Below are positions 15,972-24,555 of a stretch of DNA of 25,871 nucleotides, piece after piece. The notes beneath the pieces were generated by a model, which did not search any database, had not been told where the DNA came from, and saw only the letters and a program-made list of their open reading frames with translations. The first letter of the stretch is position 1. Every line of letters starts with the position of its first letter. Position numbers and translations under genes: made by a program. The stretch is from NCBI GenBank assembly GCA_964343195.1, contig CAYFIR010000097.1, forward strand, positions 1 through 25,871, written 5' to 3'. Source of the stretch: CAYVAP01 sp964343195 (GTDB taxonomy: Bacteria; Bacteroidota; Bacteroidia; J057).

Positions 15972-16004
15972 TTTGGGCCTTGTCGGGTAAGGTTGTAACT
16001 TTTG
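15972..16004 (+). promoter_or_regulatory. Promoter of the VWA gene (Bacteroidota type)
   Basis: TTTG at 15972-15975 is followed after 20 bp by TAACTTTTG (15996-16004), close to the TTTG-N19-TAnnTTTG consensus. The ATG at 16022 is 18 bp downstream. It lies in the short gap after the VCBS-repeat gene, so the two genes need not be co-transcribed. Confidence 0.5.
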
Positions 16005-16021
16005 CTGGATCAAGAAACACT

Positions 16022-18169
16022 ATGAACTTAACCTTCTCTTATTCCCTGTGGTGGCTGCTGTTGATTGTACCCATTGCGCTGGCAGCCACATGGTGGATGT
16101 ATCTGGGGACGCGGGACATGTTGGGGCGGGGCACTCAGATACTGCTAAGTGCTTTTCGGTTTCTGGTGCTGACCATTTTGGGCCTGCTGTTGCTCGAGCC
16201 CCTGTTGACGACTTTGACCAAACTGACTTTTCCGCCTATCATTGCTGTATTGCAGGATGATTCGGAGAGTTTGGTGATACAGCCGGATTCGTCTTTTGTA
16301 CGGGAAGAATATCCACAACTGCTCCAATCCTTTCTGGATGAATTTGAAGGAGAAAACTACCAGGTCGATGGCTACAGTTTTGCCGATGACGTAACTCCTG
16401 AGCTAAACCCTGATTCGCTGTCGTTTGACCAAACGGGAACCAATATTTCTGAAGGGCTTTCCTACGTCGAAGACCTCTACCAAAACCAGAACCTTGGGGC
16501 CATCGTGCTCATCAGCGACGGTATCCCTACGGTTGGGGTTAATCCGCTATACAAAGTAGAAGGTATTCAACAGCCGATCTACACCGTGCTACTGGGCGAT
16601 ACCACCCGCCAACGGGACATCCGCATTCAGGAGGTGCTGTACAACGAGATCGCCTACCTCAACAGCGAAATGCCCATCCGGGTCAAAGTCCGCAACATTG
16701 GCTATGGACAGGCCCCACTCAGGGTCACCCTGCGAAACAAGGACAAGGTATTTGCTACAGAATCGCTCACCCTTTCCGCCAATCAGACCGAGGGCACGGT
16801 AGACTTCTACCTTCAGCCCAAAGAAGTCGGACTACAGGCCTATCAGGTAATCGTCAGCCGACTGGATGGCGAAATTACCTACCGAAATAACTACCAGACG
16901 ATTTATATCAACGTGCTGGAGACCCGGGTTCGCATTGCGCTGTTTGCAGGTGGACCACATCCGGACCTGGGCGCATTGAGTCAGGCCTTCGAACGAGAAG
17001 ACAGCTATGAAGTCACCGAATTTGTGCTTCGAAGTCCTGGCGTATTCTATGACGCTCCGTCTAACTATAACCTCGAAGATTTTGACCTCTTCATCCTCCA
17101 TAACTACCCCCAAAGTCAGCGCGATGAAGACATGGTAGGCCGTATCAGCCAACTGATTAAAGAGGAGAGAAAACCGGTTATGTATTTGACTGGAATTTCC
17201 ACCGACCTGCCGACGCTGAGTCCTCTATTTGATTACATGGCCATCACGCCCAAAGGGTTTTCCCCCAAGTCAGAAGAGGTCATTGCAGACTTCAAACCTG
17301 ACTACCGGGATCACTCGACCTATACCTTTGGGGATCAGTGGATCAACTGGGCCAATAATGCCCCACCATTATATCGCAATCAGTCCGACTGGCAGGCCAA
17401 GGCCACCGCGGACGTCTATGCAACTGCGCGCATCAAAAATGTGCGGCTGGATTATCCGGTATTTGCCCTGCAAAATCAGCTGGGCCGCAAAAATATGGTG
17501 CTGCTTGGAGAAAACTTCTGGCGCTGGCGTGCCCATAGCTACCTGGAGAGCGACGACTTCGAGTTGTTTGACGAATGGCTGTTCAACCTGATCAAGTGGC
17601 TGCGCACCAATGACGACAACCGCAAATTCATCGTAGAGCCGACAGAGCGATTCTTTACCGGAGATGTTCCGGTCGTGTTCCGGGGGCAAGCGTATGACGA
17701 CAGTTACAATCCCATTGCGGAGGTCGATATCAAACTCACCCTGACTGACCCCGACGGACGGCAGGAAGACTACTACCTCAACGAAACCCGCTCCGCCCAG
17801 TACTTCCTGGAGTTGTACAACCTCGCCGAGGGATCTTACTCCTATACAGCCGAGGGCCGCAAAAATGACCGTCTCATCGGACGGGATCGGGGCGAATTTT
17901 CCATTGGTCGATCAAACATTGAGCACTTCCAGTTACAGGCCGACCGCAACCTGATGGAGCAAATCGCCCTGCGTAGTGGGGGGGAAGCCCTCTACGCCGA
18001 AGCCCTGCCAGCACTCGCTCAACAGCTAAAAGACCTGCCCGGCCTGAAGCCCACCAGCGAGTTCAAGCAAAATCGCAAGTCCTTCCACGAATACTGGTGG
18101 ATCATGGTGCTGCTGTTGACCCTGCTTTCGGTGGAGTGGATCATCCGGAAGGTGAACAGCATGGTTTGA
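16022..18169 (+). CDS. Membrane-anchored von Willebrand A domain protein
   Basis: This 715-residue protein has two N-terminal membrane helices (about 8-27 and 40-60), a VWA domain from about residue 72 and a C-terminal helix (YWWIMVLLLTLLSVEWII). The metal-ion-dependent adhesion site looks intact: DxSxS at Asp79-Ser81-Ser83, Thr138 or Thr140, and Asp166 in LISDGIPT. Two beta-rich domains follow (AYLNSEMPIRVKVRNIGYGQ, and later PVVFRGQAYDDSYNPIAEVDIKL), around a middle domain (RIALFAGGPHPDLGALSQAF). It resembles the uncharacterised Bacteroidota VWA proteins with an aerotolerance-type N-terminus. No MoxR ATPase or Bat genes are beside it. The start at 16022 sits just after a promoter-like box; an upstream ATG at 15980 would lie within the promoter. 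Confidence 0.85.
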   Translation: MNLTFSYSLWWLLLIVPIALAATWWMYLGTRDMLGRGTQILLSAFRFLVLTILGLLLLEPLLTTLTKLTFPPIIAVLQDDSESLVIQPDSSFVREEYPQLLQSFLDEFEGENYQVDGYSFADDVTPELNPDSLSFDQTGTNISEGLSYVEDLYQNQNLGAIVLISDGIPTVGVNPLYKVEGIQQPIYTVLLGDTTRQRDIRIQEVLYNEIAYLNSEMPIRVKVRNIGYGQAPLRVTLRNKDKVFATESLTLSANQTEGTVDFYLQPKEVGLQAYQVIVSRLDGEITYRNNYQTIYINVLETRVRIALFAGGPHPDLGALSQAFEREDSYEVTEFVLRSPGVFYDAPSNYNLEDFDLFILHNYPQSQRDEDMVGRISQLIKEERKPVMYLTGISTDLPTLSPLFDYMAITPKGFSPKSEEVIADFKPDYRDHSTYTFGDQWINWANNAPPLYRNQSDWQAKATADVYATARIKNVRLDYPVFALQNQLGRKNMVLLGENFWRWRAHSYLESDDFELFDEWLFNLIKWLRTNDDNRKFIVEPTERFFTGDVPVVFRGQAYDDSYNPIAEVDIKLTLTDPDGRQEDYYLNETRSAQYFLELYNLAEGSYSYTAEGRKNDRLIGRDRGEFSIGRSNIEHFQLQADRNLMEQIALRSGGEALYAEALPALAQQLKDLPGLKPTSEFKQNRKSFHEYWWIMVLLLTLLSVEWIIRKVNSMV

Positions 18170-18177
18170 GAAGAGAT

Positions 18178-18301
18178 CAGTAGTTGGACAATAGAACTAA
18201 GGTATGAAGGGTATGGGGAAATGAAGGGAAACAGGTCCTACATTCCTTTATACCTCCATTTCCTTTATACCTTTTACTGGTTTACATCTGTCCACCTGCT
18301 T
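18178..18301. repeat. Family B palindromic element, copy 2, with terminal inverted repeats
   Basis: CAGTAGTTGGACA (18178-18190) and TGTCCACCTGCTT (18289-18301) are inverted repeats matching at 10 of 13 positions. Between them a purine-rich arm (18201-18230, beginning GGTATGAAGGGTATGG) faces a pyrimidine-rich arm (18244-18272, ending CCTTTATACC). It starts 9 bp after the VWA gene stop. The boundaries and terminal repeats resemble a miniature inverted-repeat element. Confidence 0.65.
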
Positions 18302-18413
18302 AAGTAGTTGGACAGAGTTATCCAGGTATGGAGTGTATGGGGATATGGAGGCAAATCGCTGCTTCGACCCTTCATTTCCTCCATACCTGATAGTTATTTT
18401 TGGTCTTCTACTT
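18302..18413. repeat. Family B palindromic element, copy 3, in tandem with copy 2
   Basis: It begins AAGTAGTTGGACAG and ends near CTACTT (to 18413), directly abutting copy 2. The core stem is GGTATGGAG (18325-18333) with CTCCATACC (18379-18387). The loop segment starting GGAGGCAAATCGCTGCTTC is nearly the same as in copy 1 (near 292-310), which shows common origin. Confidence 0.65.
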
Positions 18414-18421
18414 ATTTGAGA

Positions 18422-18449
18422 GATTTGTGATTTGTGATTCGTAATTGGT
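18422..18449. repeat. Short heptamer tandem repeat
   Basis: Four 7-bp units GATTTGT, GATTTGT, GATTCGT, AATTGGT lie in the gap after the VWA gene. The unit is related to the perfect AGTTCGT array at the right edge of the window. Confidence 0.6.
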
Positions 18450-18497
18450 GGGGGCTTGGGTTCAGGACAGAATTCCTTGAAGAGCGTGTGGGCTAAA

Positions 18498-18765
18498 TTT
18501 CACGCGGATCGAAGATGCCGATCATGGGTACCGCAAAGCGGTAAAATCGGTAGATACGGAGAAGCGGAGAAGAAGAAATCTCACGCAGATCGAAGATGCC
18601 GCATAGCGGTAGGGTCAGAGGCGCAGATGGAACATTCCGATTTTCGGAAGAAGATATATCCTTTTTAACTCTGCGTGCCCCGCGCCTCGGCGTGAGGAAA
18701 AAGGAAGTCTAACAATACTCCGCGTCTCCGTTCCTACCGCTGCGCGGCATGTGCCATCCGCGTGC
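18498..18765. repeat. Nested family C palindromes (hairpin within hairpin)
   Basis: An outer palindrome has left arm parts TTTCACGCGGAT (18498-18509) and ACGGAGAAGCGGAG (18556-18569), matched on the right by ACTCCGCGTCTCCGT (18717-18731) and ATCCGCGTG (18756-18764). Between them lies a second palindrome running from TCTCACGCAGAT (from 18579) to GCGTGAGGA (to about 18698). Short hairpins sit at equivalent places in the arms: TACCGC-AAA-GCGGTA (18529-18543), CCGC-ATA-GCGG (18599-18609) and CCGC-TGC-GCGG (18737-18747). The inner loop has TTCCGA-TTT-TCGGAA (18635-18649). No gene is seen between 18170 and 18900. Confidence 0.7.
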
Positions 18766-18900
18766 CTAACCAAGCTTTCACTCGACAATAAATCTGTCTT
18801 CGAGGAAAATTGACCTACACTCGTGGGCTTTCGCCCCTCCCCTTTCAACTTTTCCTTATATTTCTCCTACGAACCAAGTTACCCTCTAATTCTTAACCTA

Positions 18901-20109
18901 ATGAGACGACTGCTGCTCCTCTCGCTGGCCCTAATGGGCTTTACCCTCACTTTTGCCCAGGAAGACATCCGCAAACGGCTACAGACCGAGTTCATCATGG
19001 CGGAGCCGGGAGATACCATTGACATCCCAGCCGGTAGCTTCATCTCCTCTGGCTCTATTTCCATGGACGAAAAGGAAGACATCGTTATTCGGGGAGCAGG
19101 AATTGACGCCACTACGATTTCTTTTGCAGGACAAGTAGACGGGGCTGAAGGAATCCGCATCGATAACAGCCGGAACATCACCCTGATGGGCATGACCCTG
19201 CAGGATGCCAAAGGCGACCTTGTCAAGGTGATGAATACCCAAAACATTCGCATGGTTGAGGTAAAAGTGGAGTGGACAGGCCGTCCCAAGGCGACTAATG
19301 GCGCTTATGGCCTGTATCCGGTTTCCTGTACCGACGTGCTGATCGACGGGTGCATCGCCATCGGGGCTTCGGACGCGGGCATCTACGTAGGCCAAAGCCA
19401 CAACATCGTGGTTCGCAATTCAGTGGCCTACCACAATGTAGCGGGAATCGAGATCGAAAACTCCACCATGGCCGATGTCCATGACTGCGAAGCTTACGGG
19501 AACACCGGAGGGATTCTGGTTTTTGACCTGCCCGACCTGCCAAAAAAGGCTGGCGGAAATGTCAGGGTGTTTGACAACCATGTACACGACAACAACTACA
19601 AAAACTTTGCACCGGAAGGCAACTCTGTGGCATTTGTCCCTCCCGGAACGGGCATCATCATCCTGGCCACCAGTGACGTTGAGGTATACGAAAATCAGGT
19701 TGAAAACAACCAGTCTTTCAGCATGGCCATTGTAAGCTACTACATGACCGAGCGCCCCATCAATGACGAAGGCTATTATCCATACCCGACAGGGATTTCT
19801 GTCCACGACAACCAGTTCAGACGTGAGCGAACCCGCCCTACGTTCAAACACAAACTCGGCCTGCTTGCCTACAAGCTGTTCAGGCGGGATCAGCCCCACA
19901 TCTGGTATGATGGCATCCTGGACCCCGAGAGGGTAGAGGCCGATGGGCAGTATGCTCCTGCTGACCGAATCTGCATTCAGAACAATGTCAACGGAACGGT
20001 CGTCAACCTCGATGCCGAGAATGACTTTGAAAATGTGGATACCGCTATCAGCCAGTTTGACTGTAGCCTTCCCTCTCTGGCCGCTCCTACCATCGCAGAA
20101 GGAGAATAA
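18901..20109 (+). CDS. Periplasmic parallel beta-helix protein (TIGR03805-type)
   Basis: The protein has 402 residues and a signal peptide (MRRLLLLSLALMGFTLTFAQ). A right-handed parallel beta-helix follows, with repeats such as NITLMGMTLQDAKGDLVKV, DVLIDGCIAIGASDAGIYV, NIVVRNSVAYHNVAGIEI and DVEVYENQVENNQSFSMAI. The fold is shared by NosD-like and pectate-lyase-like proteins. Pairing with the next gene matches the known association of families TIGR03805 and TIGR03806, both of unknown function. Binding or remodelling of a sugar or metal ligand in the periplasm is possible but unproven. The gap to the next gene is 24 bp, so the two are very probably one operon. The start at 18901 was chosen for the signal peptide; the upstream extension lies in repeat DNA. 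Confidence 0.88.
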   Translation: MRRLLLLSLALMGFTLTFAQEDIRKRLQTEFIMAEPGDTIDIPAGSFISSGSISMDEKEDIVIRGAGIDATTISFAGQVDGAEGIRIDNSRNITLMGMTLQDAKGDLVKVMNTQNIRMVEVKVEWTGRPKATNGAYGLYPVSCTDVLIDGCIAIGASDAGIYVGQSHNIVVRNSVAYHNVAGIEIENSTMADVHDCEAYGNTGGILVFDLPDLPKKAGGNVRVFDNHVHDNNYKNFAPEGNSVAFVPPGTGIIILATSDVEVYENQVENNQSFSMAIVSYYMTERPINDEGYYPYPTGISVHDNQFRRERTRPTFKHKLGLLAYKLFRRDQPHIWYDGILDPERVEADGQYAPADRICIQNNVNGTVVNLDAENDFENVDTAISQFDCSLPSLAAPTIAEGE

Positions 20110-20133
20110 CCGATAAGCAAAAGCATACTCATC

Positions 20134-21204
20134 ATGCAAGGCAACTTACTGACCATGGTAAAGTTCATCGGAACCCTGGCTCTGGCGCTGCTCTTCCTTG
20201 GATTCGCAAATCAAGAACGAACTGATATTCAGGGCTATCCCATGCAACTGAGCGAGTATGAGCTATTCGCAGGCAACCTGGCAGATCAGGTTCCGACGGA
20301 AGGGGTAATGCCCTATGATCTCAATACCCCGCTGTTTACCGACTATGCTTCCAAACTTCGATTTGTAAAGCTTCCGGAAGGAGCTGAAGTGTCCTATCAG
20401 ACTGATCGCGTTTTGCAATTTCCGGTCGGCACCATCATCGTCAAGACCTTCTACTATCCACATGATGAGCGCCGTCCCGAAAAAGGACGTCAACTCGTCG
20501 AGACCCGTTTGTTGATTCATGAACAAGCAGGCTGGAAGGCACTCCCCTACCACTGGAACGAGGAGCAAACCGAGGCATATCTGGAAGTAGCAGGTGACAG
20601 CAAGGAAATAGTCTGGCGGGATGAATCCGGCAAAAAGCGTCGGGTAAACTACCTCATGCCCAACATGAACCAGTGCAAAAGCTGCCATAGCTGGGACGGA
20701 GAAATGACACCGATTGGTCCTTCGGTACGCCAGCTAAACCATGCTTTTGCTTATTTCGACGGGGCACAAAATCAACTGGAGCGCATGGCTTCTCTGGGTT
20801 GGCTACAGGCTCTCCCCGAGGACCACGCTGCCATCCCCACCGTACCAGATTGGGATGATCCAGATAGCGGAACACTAAATGAACGGGCCCGTGCCTGGCT
20901 GGACATCAACTGTGCCCACTGCCACAATCCTCATGGACCAGCTTCGACCTCCGGATTTTTCCTCGACATAAATCAGGACGATCCGGCAGTATATGGGGTG
21001 TTCAAAACTCCTGTCGCAGCAGGACGAGGGGCCGGAGACCACGACTACGATATTTATCCTGGCCAACCCGATGCGTCGATATTGGTGTACCGGATAGCCT
21101 CTACTGATCCTGGCGTCATGATGCCAGAGTTGGGGCGCACCCTTGTCCACGAAGAAAGCCTGGAACTGATTAGAAAATGGATCAAGGAAATGGAAACAAA
21201 GTAG
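20134..21204 (+). CDS. Diheme c-type cytochrome, SO2930/HNE_0200 family (TIGR03806-type)
   Basis: The protein has 356 residues, an N-terminal hydrophobic export signal (MVKFIGTLALALLFLGFA from residue 8) and two heme c sites, CKSCH (181-185) and CAHCH (260-264). The region DPGVMMPELG (325-334) may supply a methionine heme ligand. The N-terminal half (EYELFAGNLADQVPTEGVMPYDLNTPLFTDYASKLRF in outline) is the conserved block of the family that regularly accompanies beta-helix proteins. It is a periplasmic electron carrier or heme enzyme; donor and acceptor are unknown. It should be co-transcribed with the beta-helix gene. The start may be 20134 or 20155. Confidence 0.88.
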   Translation: MQGNLLTMVKFIGTLALALLFLGFANQERTDIQGYPMQLSEYELFAGNLADQVPTEGVMPYDLNTPLFTDYASKLRFVKLPEGAEVSYQTDRVLQFPVGTIIVKTFYYPHDERRPEKGRQLVETRLLIHEQAGWKALPYHWNEEQTEAYLEVAGDSKEIVWRDESGKKRRVNYLMPNMNQCKSCHSWDGEMTPIGPSVRQLNHAFAYFDGAQNQLERMASLGWLQALPEDHAAIPTVPDWDDPDSGTLNERARAWLDINCAHCHNPHGPASTSGFFLDINQDDPAVYGVFKTPVAAGRGAGDHDYDIYPGQPDASILVYRIASTDPGVMMPELGRTLVHEESLELIRKWIKEMETK

Positions 21205-21220
21205 CACCACCATATTCGCT

Positions 21221-21237
21221 GTTTGCAAATTGCAAAC
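21221..21237. promoter_or_regulatory. Palindrome upstream of the TonB receptor gene
   Basis: GTTTGCAA-A-TTGCAAAC is a perfect 8-bp inverted repeat with one central base, 17 bp after the cytochrome stop and 71 bp before the receptor ATG. The short spacing suits a dimeric repressor site better than a terminator, and no T-run follows. The binding protein is unknown. Confidence 0.4.
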
Positions 21238-21308
21238 GTTCGGCTTTGTGCCCAATTCGATAATACTGAGTTGCTTCGATTTTCATAACCACCCTATAAT
21301 CAACTCCC

Positions 21309-23711
21309 ATGCTGCTACGAATCTCTTTGTTGGGCGGGCTCCTTTGGCTCAGCACCCTGGCAACATTTGCCCAACAGTCTCAAATAATATCCGGAAAAGT
21401 CTTCGACCAGGATGCCCAAACCGGCATTTCGGGAGCTACGGTTTTTGTGGAAGTGAATGGCCGAAAAATCGGAGATGTTACGGATGGAGAAGGTCGCTTT
21501 GAACTGACCGAGGTTCCGGTGGGCCGACATGCCGTGCGCTGTCGCTACCCAGGATTTCAGAGTTTTCAGTCCGAGCCCCTTATTGTCTCTTCTGGCCGCA
21601 CCGTGACACTGGACATTCAACTTAAAGCCGGAATCGACGAAACTACTTCCGACGAAGTCGTCATAACAGCAGGTAATTTCCCCACCCAGGCCGCCAACGA
21701 TTTTTCCGTGGTGAGTGCCCGTTCCTTCAACGCAGAAATAACAGGCCGTATCCCCGCTGCGGTCAATGATCCCAGTCGCATGGCGCTGGCTTTTCCCGGT
21801 GTACAGCAGGGCGAGGACGACTCAGAAAACGACATCATCATTCGAGGCAACTCCTCCATGGGCATGCTTTGGCGACTCGAAGGACTTGACATCCCCACTC
21901 CCAACCATTTTTCACGTCCCGGTACTTCCGGGGGTGGGCTGACGGTTTTTAGTGCGCAACTGATCGATCGTTCGGACTTCACCACCGGAGCATTTGCCGC
22001 CGAATACGGAAATGCCCTCTCCGGGGTAATGGATGTCCACTTCCGAAAAGGCAACATGAACGACCGGGAGCATCGGGTAAAAGTAGGGGTGCTGGGACTG
22101 GATTTTTCTACTGAAGGGCCCATACAGCGCGGGAGGTCCTCTTACCTGGCCAACTATCGCTATTCGACGCTGAGCATCCTGAATCGGGCTGGCTTTCATC
22201 TGGTCGGAGAAAGGGTGGACAATGACTTTACCGACCTGAGCTTCAACCTGGCCTTTGATGGCAAAGACGGCAAAAGCTTCACCACAGTATTTGGGATGGG
22301 AGGCCTCAGCCTGGAGAACTACCGCCCAGTACCAGAAGTAGCTGACCGCGGCGTTGGGGATGATTTTCGTTCGGATCAATGGGAAGATCGGCGACAGGGC
22401 AGCAACATGATGGCCCTGGGCATGACCCACAAGCGCAACCTCGACGATCAGTCATACCTCAAACTGTCCATGGCCCTGACAGGCAGCTACATTTTCCGCA
22501 TTTTTGACGTGCTCGATACGCTCAACCAACCCAGTCGCTACCGCGATGAGGAGCACCGCGATAACCGGGGCATCGTGTCTCTGATGTATCACCGTCGTCT
22601 CAGCAGTCGCACCCGGCTCAAGACGGGGGTATTTTTCCACCAGATTTTCTACAGCTTTTATCGGGAAAGCGTCGCCCGTACCAATCTGTTCGACATCGAC
22701 GAAAACAACCGGGACCTATCGGCTCAGGGTGAAGGACAGGCGCAGACCTTCCAGTACTTTGCCCAGGTCAGCCACAACCTCACCGAAAAAGCGACTCTGC
22801 ATGCTGGCACCCACTTTTACCTGATGGGGCTCAACCGCAGGATGACCCTGGACCCAAGGCTGGCCCTCAAGTACGACTTTACCCCGAAGACCAGCCTGAG
22901 CCTCGCCTATGGCCTGCACAGCCAGACGCTGCCACTGATGCTGTACTTTTACTACGACGAAGCGACCGGATCCCAGCCTAATCTTGACCTGCCCATGATG
23001 CGTTCTCATCATGGGGTGCTGTCCTTTCAGCAGATTATCGGCCAGAGCCTCAAGGTTTCCGCCGAGGTCTACGCTCAGCGCCTGTTCCAGATTCCGGTTT
23101 TGCGGGACGATGCTGGCAACTGGAATGACACGACGAACTTCTGGCTGCTCAACCGACGGGAGTCTGCCTTTGATCCATTTGTCAGCGAAGGCAAAGGCCT
23201 CAACTACGGCGTGGATCTCGCGGTGGAAAAAACCTTCACCAATGGCCTGTACTTCCTGCTTACCGGCTCCTGGTACGAATCCCTGTTTGAGTTACCAAAT
23301 GGCCAGCGCTTCAACACCCGCTTCGCCAGCAGATGGGTATCGAGCTACACGTTGGGGAAAGAATTTTACCTAAAAAAGAGCACGCTACAGATCGGGGCAA
23401 GGGTGCTATACAACGGGGGATTTCGCTACACGCCGCCTGATTACGAGGCTTCCACTGAGGAGGAACAGTACGTGGCCGATGAAACCCAGTTTTATGAAGC
23501 GCAGGTCAATCCCTACTTTCGCATCGACGCCCGACTGGCCTGGTTCTGGAATGCCAAACGCAGTTCCGGTTCCATTAGCCTCGACATCCAGAACCTGACC
23601 GACCGCCGCAACACCCGCAGTGTGGGCTGGAACAGCGAGCTGAATGAACTGTACTTTACCCGCCACCCAAGCGGATTCATTCCTGTATTGGCTTTCCAGT
23701 TTGATTTTTGA
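21309..23711 (+). CDS. TonB-dependent outer-membrane receptor
   Basis: This 800-residue protein has a signal peptide (MLLRISLLGGLLWLSTLATFAQ) and a carboxypeptidase-regulatory-like domain (about 26-108, ISGKVFDQDAQTGISGATVFV). A plug region follows (about 115-235, IIIRGNSSMGMLWRLEGLDIPTPNHF and EYGNALSGVMDVHFRKGN in outline), then a 22-strand-type barrel ending in QFDF, the aromatic C-terminus typical of outer-membrane barrels. It imports an unknown ligand with TonB energy. No SusD partner follows, which makes a siderophore, metal complex or other small molecule more likely than a glycan, though members without SusD vary. It lies 104 bp downstream of the diheme cytochrome on the same strand, so a functional link is possible. 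Confidence 0.92.
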   Translation: MLLRISLLGGLLWLSTLATFAQQSQIISGKVFDQDAQTGISGATVFVEVNGRKIGDVTDGEGRFELTEVPVGRHAVRCRYPGFQSFQSEPLIVSSGRTVTLDIQLKAGIDETTSDEVVITAGNFPTQAANDFSVVSARSFNAEITGRIPAAVNDPSRMALAFPGVQQGEDDSENDIIIRGNSSMGMLWRLEGLDIPTPNHFSRPGTSGGGLTVFSAQLIDRSDFTTGAFAAEYGNALSGVMDVHFRKGNMNDREHRVKVGVLGLDFSTEGPIQRGRSSYLANYRYSTLSILNRAGFHLVGERVDNDFTDLSFNLAFDGKDGKSFTTVFGMGGLSLENYRPVPEVADRGVGDDFRSDQWEDRRQGSNMMALGMTHKRNLDDQSYLKLSMALTGSYIFRIFDVLDTLNQPSRYRDEEHRDNRGIVSLMYHRRLSSRTRLKTGVFFHQIFYSFYRESVARTNLFDIDENNRDLSAQGEGQAQTFQYFAQVSHNLTEKATLHAGTHFYLMGLNRRMTLDPRLALKYDFTPKTSLSLAYGLHSQTLPLMLYFYYDEATGSQPNLDLPMMRSHHGVLSFQQIIGQSLKVSAEVYAQRLFQIPVLRDDAGNWNDTTNFWLLNRRESAFDPFVSEGKGLNYGVDLAVEKTFTNGLYFLLTGSWYESLFELPNGQRFNTRFASRWVSSYTLGKEFYLKKSTLQIGARVLYNGGFRYTPPDYEASTEEEQYVADETQFYEAQVNPYFRIDARLAWFWNAKRSSGSISLDIQNLTDRRNTRSVGWNSELNELYFTRHPSGFIPVLAFQFDF

Positions 23712-23828
23712 CCCCTTGATTGGCAAACCTTCGGAGCCTCAATTGGGTTAAGGTAAAATATGATCCAGACTCAACTCCATAGGGGGAGTCTTTTGAATTC
23801 TATAAGCAATTTCCAACAATTACTATCG

Positions 23829-24488
23829 ATGAAAAAATTATCACCGCTGCTTTTTGGGGTACTTCTTCTCGCATATGCCTGTTCCCCAAAGGCCCCGGAA
23901 GGAGATCAGGTCGAAGCCGGAGAAGCCCAGGCTGTTAATACCGACGTAGCAGGCGCAGATACCCTGATGGTCGATTTGGCCAGTTCAAAAATTGGCTGGG
24001 TTGCGACCGAACCAGGTGGCGGAGGCCACAATGGATTTATCTACCTGGAATCCGGCCATCTCCTGGTAGCAGACGGAGACCTGAAAGGCGGATCTTTTGT
24101 CATCGACATGAATAGCATTGACGTGCAGGATCTTCAGGGCGACAGAAAAGGACGTCTGGAAGGACACCTGAAGAATGAAGATTTCTTCCAGGTTGGCACC
24201 TATCCTACCGCCACTTTTACCATCACAGGAGTTGAGCCAGCAGTGGACGACACCATAGCTACACACATGATCACGGGAAATCTGACCATGAAAGATAGTG
24301 TGAAAAGCATCCAGATTCCTGCTACAATTGAGATGGGTACCGGGACCATCAGCGCGATGACCCCACCTTTCACCATCGACCGCACCCAGTGGGGGGTCGT
24401 TCACCGCTCCTCTGCTGTGGGTACCCTGGCAGAAAAGCTCATCCACGATGAGGTCGGTATGAAAATCGAGCTGAAAGCGGGTTCCTGA
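23829..24488 (+). CDS. YceI-family lipoprotein
   Basis: The protein has 219 residues. The N-terminus is a lipoprotein signal (MKKLSPLLFGVLLLAYAC, lipidated Cys18), followed by a ~35-residue acidic linker and a YceI-type lipocalin-like barrel (DLASSKIGWVATEPGGGGHNG, then GHLKNEDFFQVGTYPTATF, LTMKDSVKSIQIPATI and FTIDRTQWGVVH in outline). YceI proteins bind polyisoprenoid-like lipids in known cases. Here the protein is probably tethered to the membrane. The start at 23829 fits the lipobox; an upstream ATG at 23760 would place the signal internally. A terminator lies downstream. Confidence 0.92.
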   Translation: MKKLSPLLFGVLLLAYACSPKAPEGDQVEAGEAQAVNTDVAGADTLMVDLASSKIGWVATEPGGGGHNGFIYLESGHLLVADGDLKGGSFVIDMNSIDVQDLQGDRKGRLEGHLKNEDFFQVGTYPTATFTITGVEPAVDDTIATHMITGNLTMKDSVKSIQIPATIEMGTGTISAMTPPFTIDRTQWGVVHRSSAVGTLAEKLIHDEVGMKIELKAGS

Positions 24489-24511
24489 TCAACGGTAAGA
24501 ATATGTAACTG

Positions 24512-24545
24512 ACGGGCAGCCTTTTCGGGTTGTCCGTTATTTTTT
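24512..24545 (+). terminator. Intrinsic terminator between yceI-like and MFS genes
   Basis: ACGGGCAGCC (24512-24521) pairs with GGTTGTCCGT (24528-24537), including G-T pairs, around TTTTCG, followed by a T-rich run (24540-24545). It terminates the YceI transcript. It sits 11 bp from the stop of the convergent transporter gene, but has no matching T-run for that strand. Confidence 0.75.
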
Positions 24546-24555
24546 GCCCGCCCCC

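Noticed and set aside
18456..18848. Open frames across the CACGCGGA repeats (both strands)
   Set aside because: Their translations repeat because the DNA repeats; they resemble no protein family.
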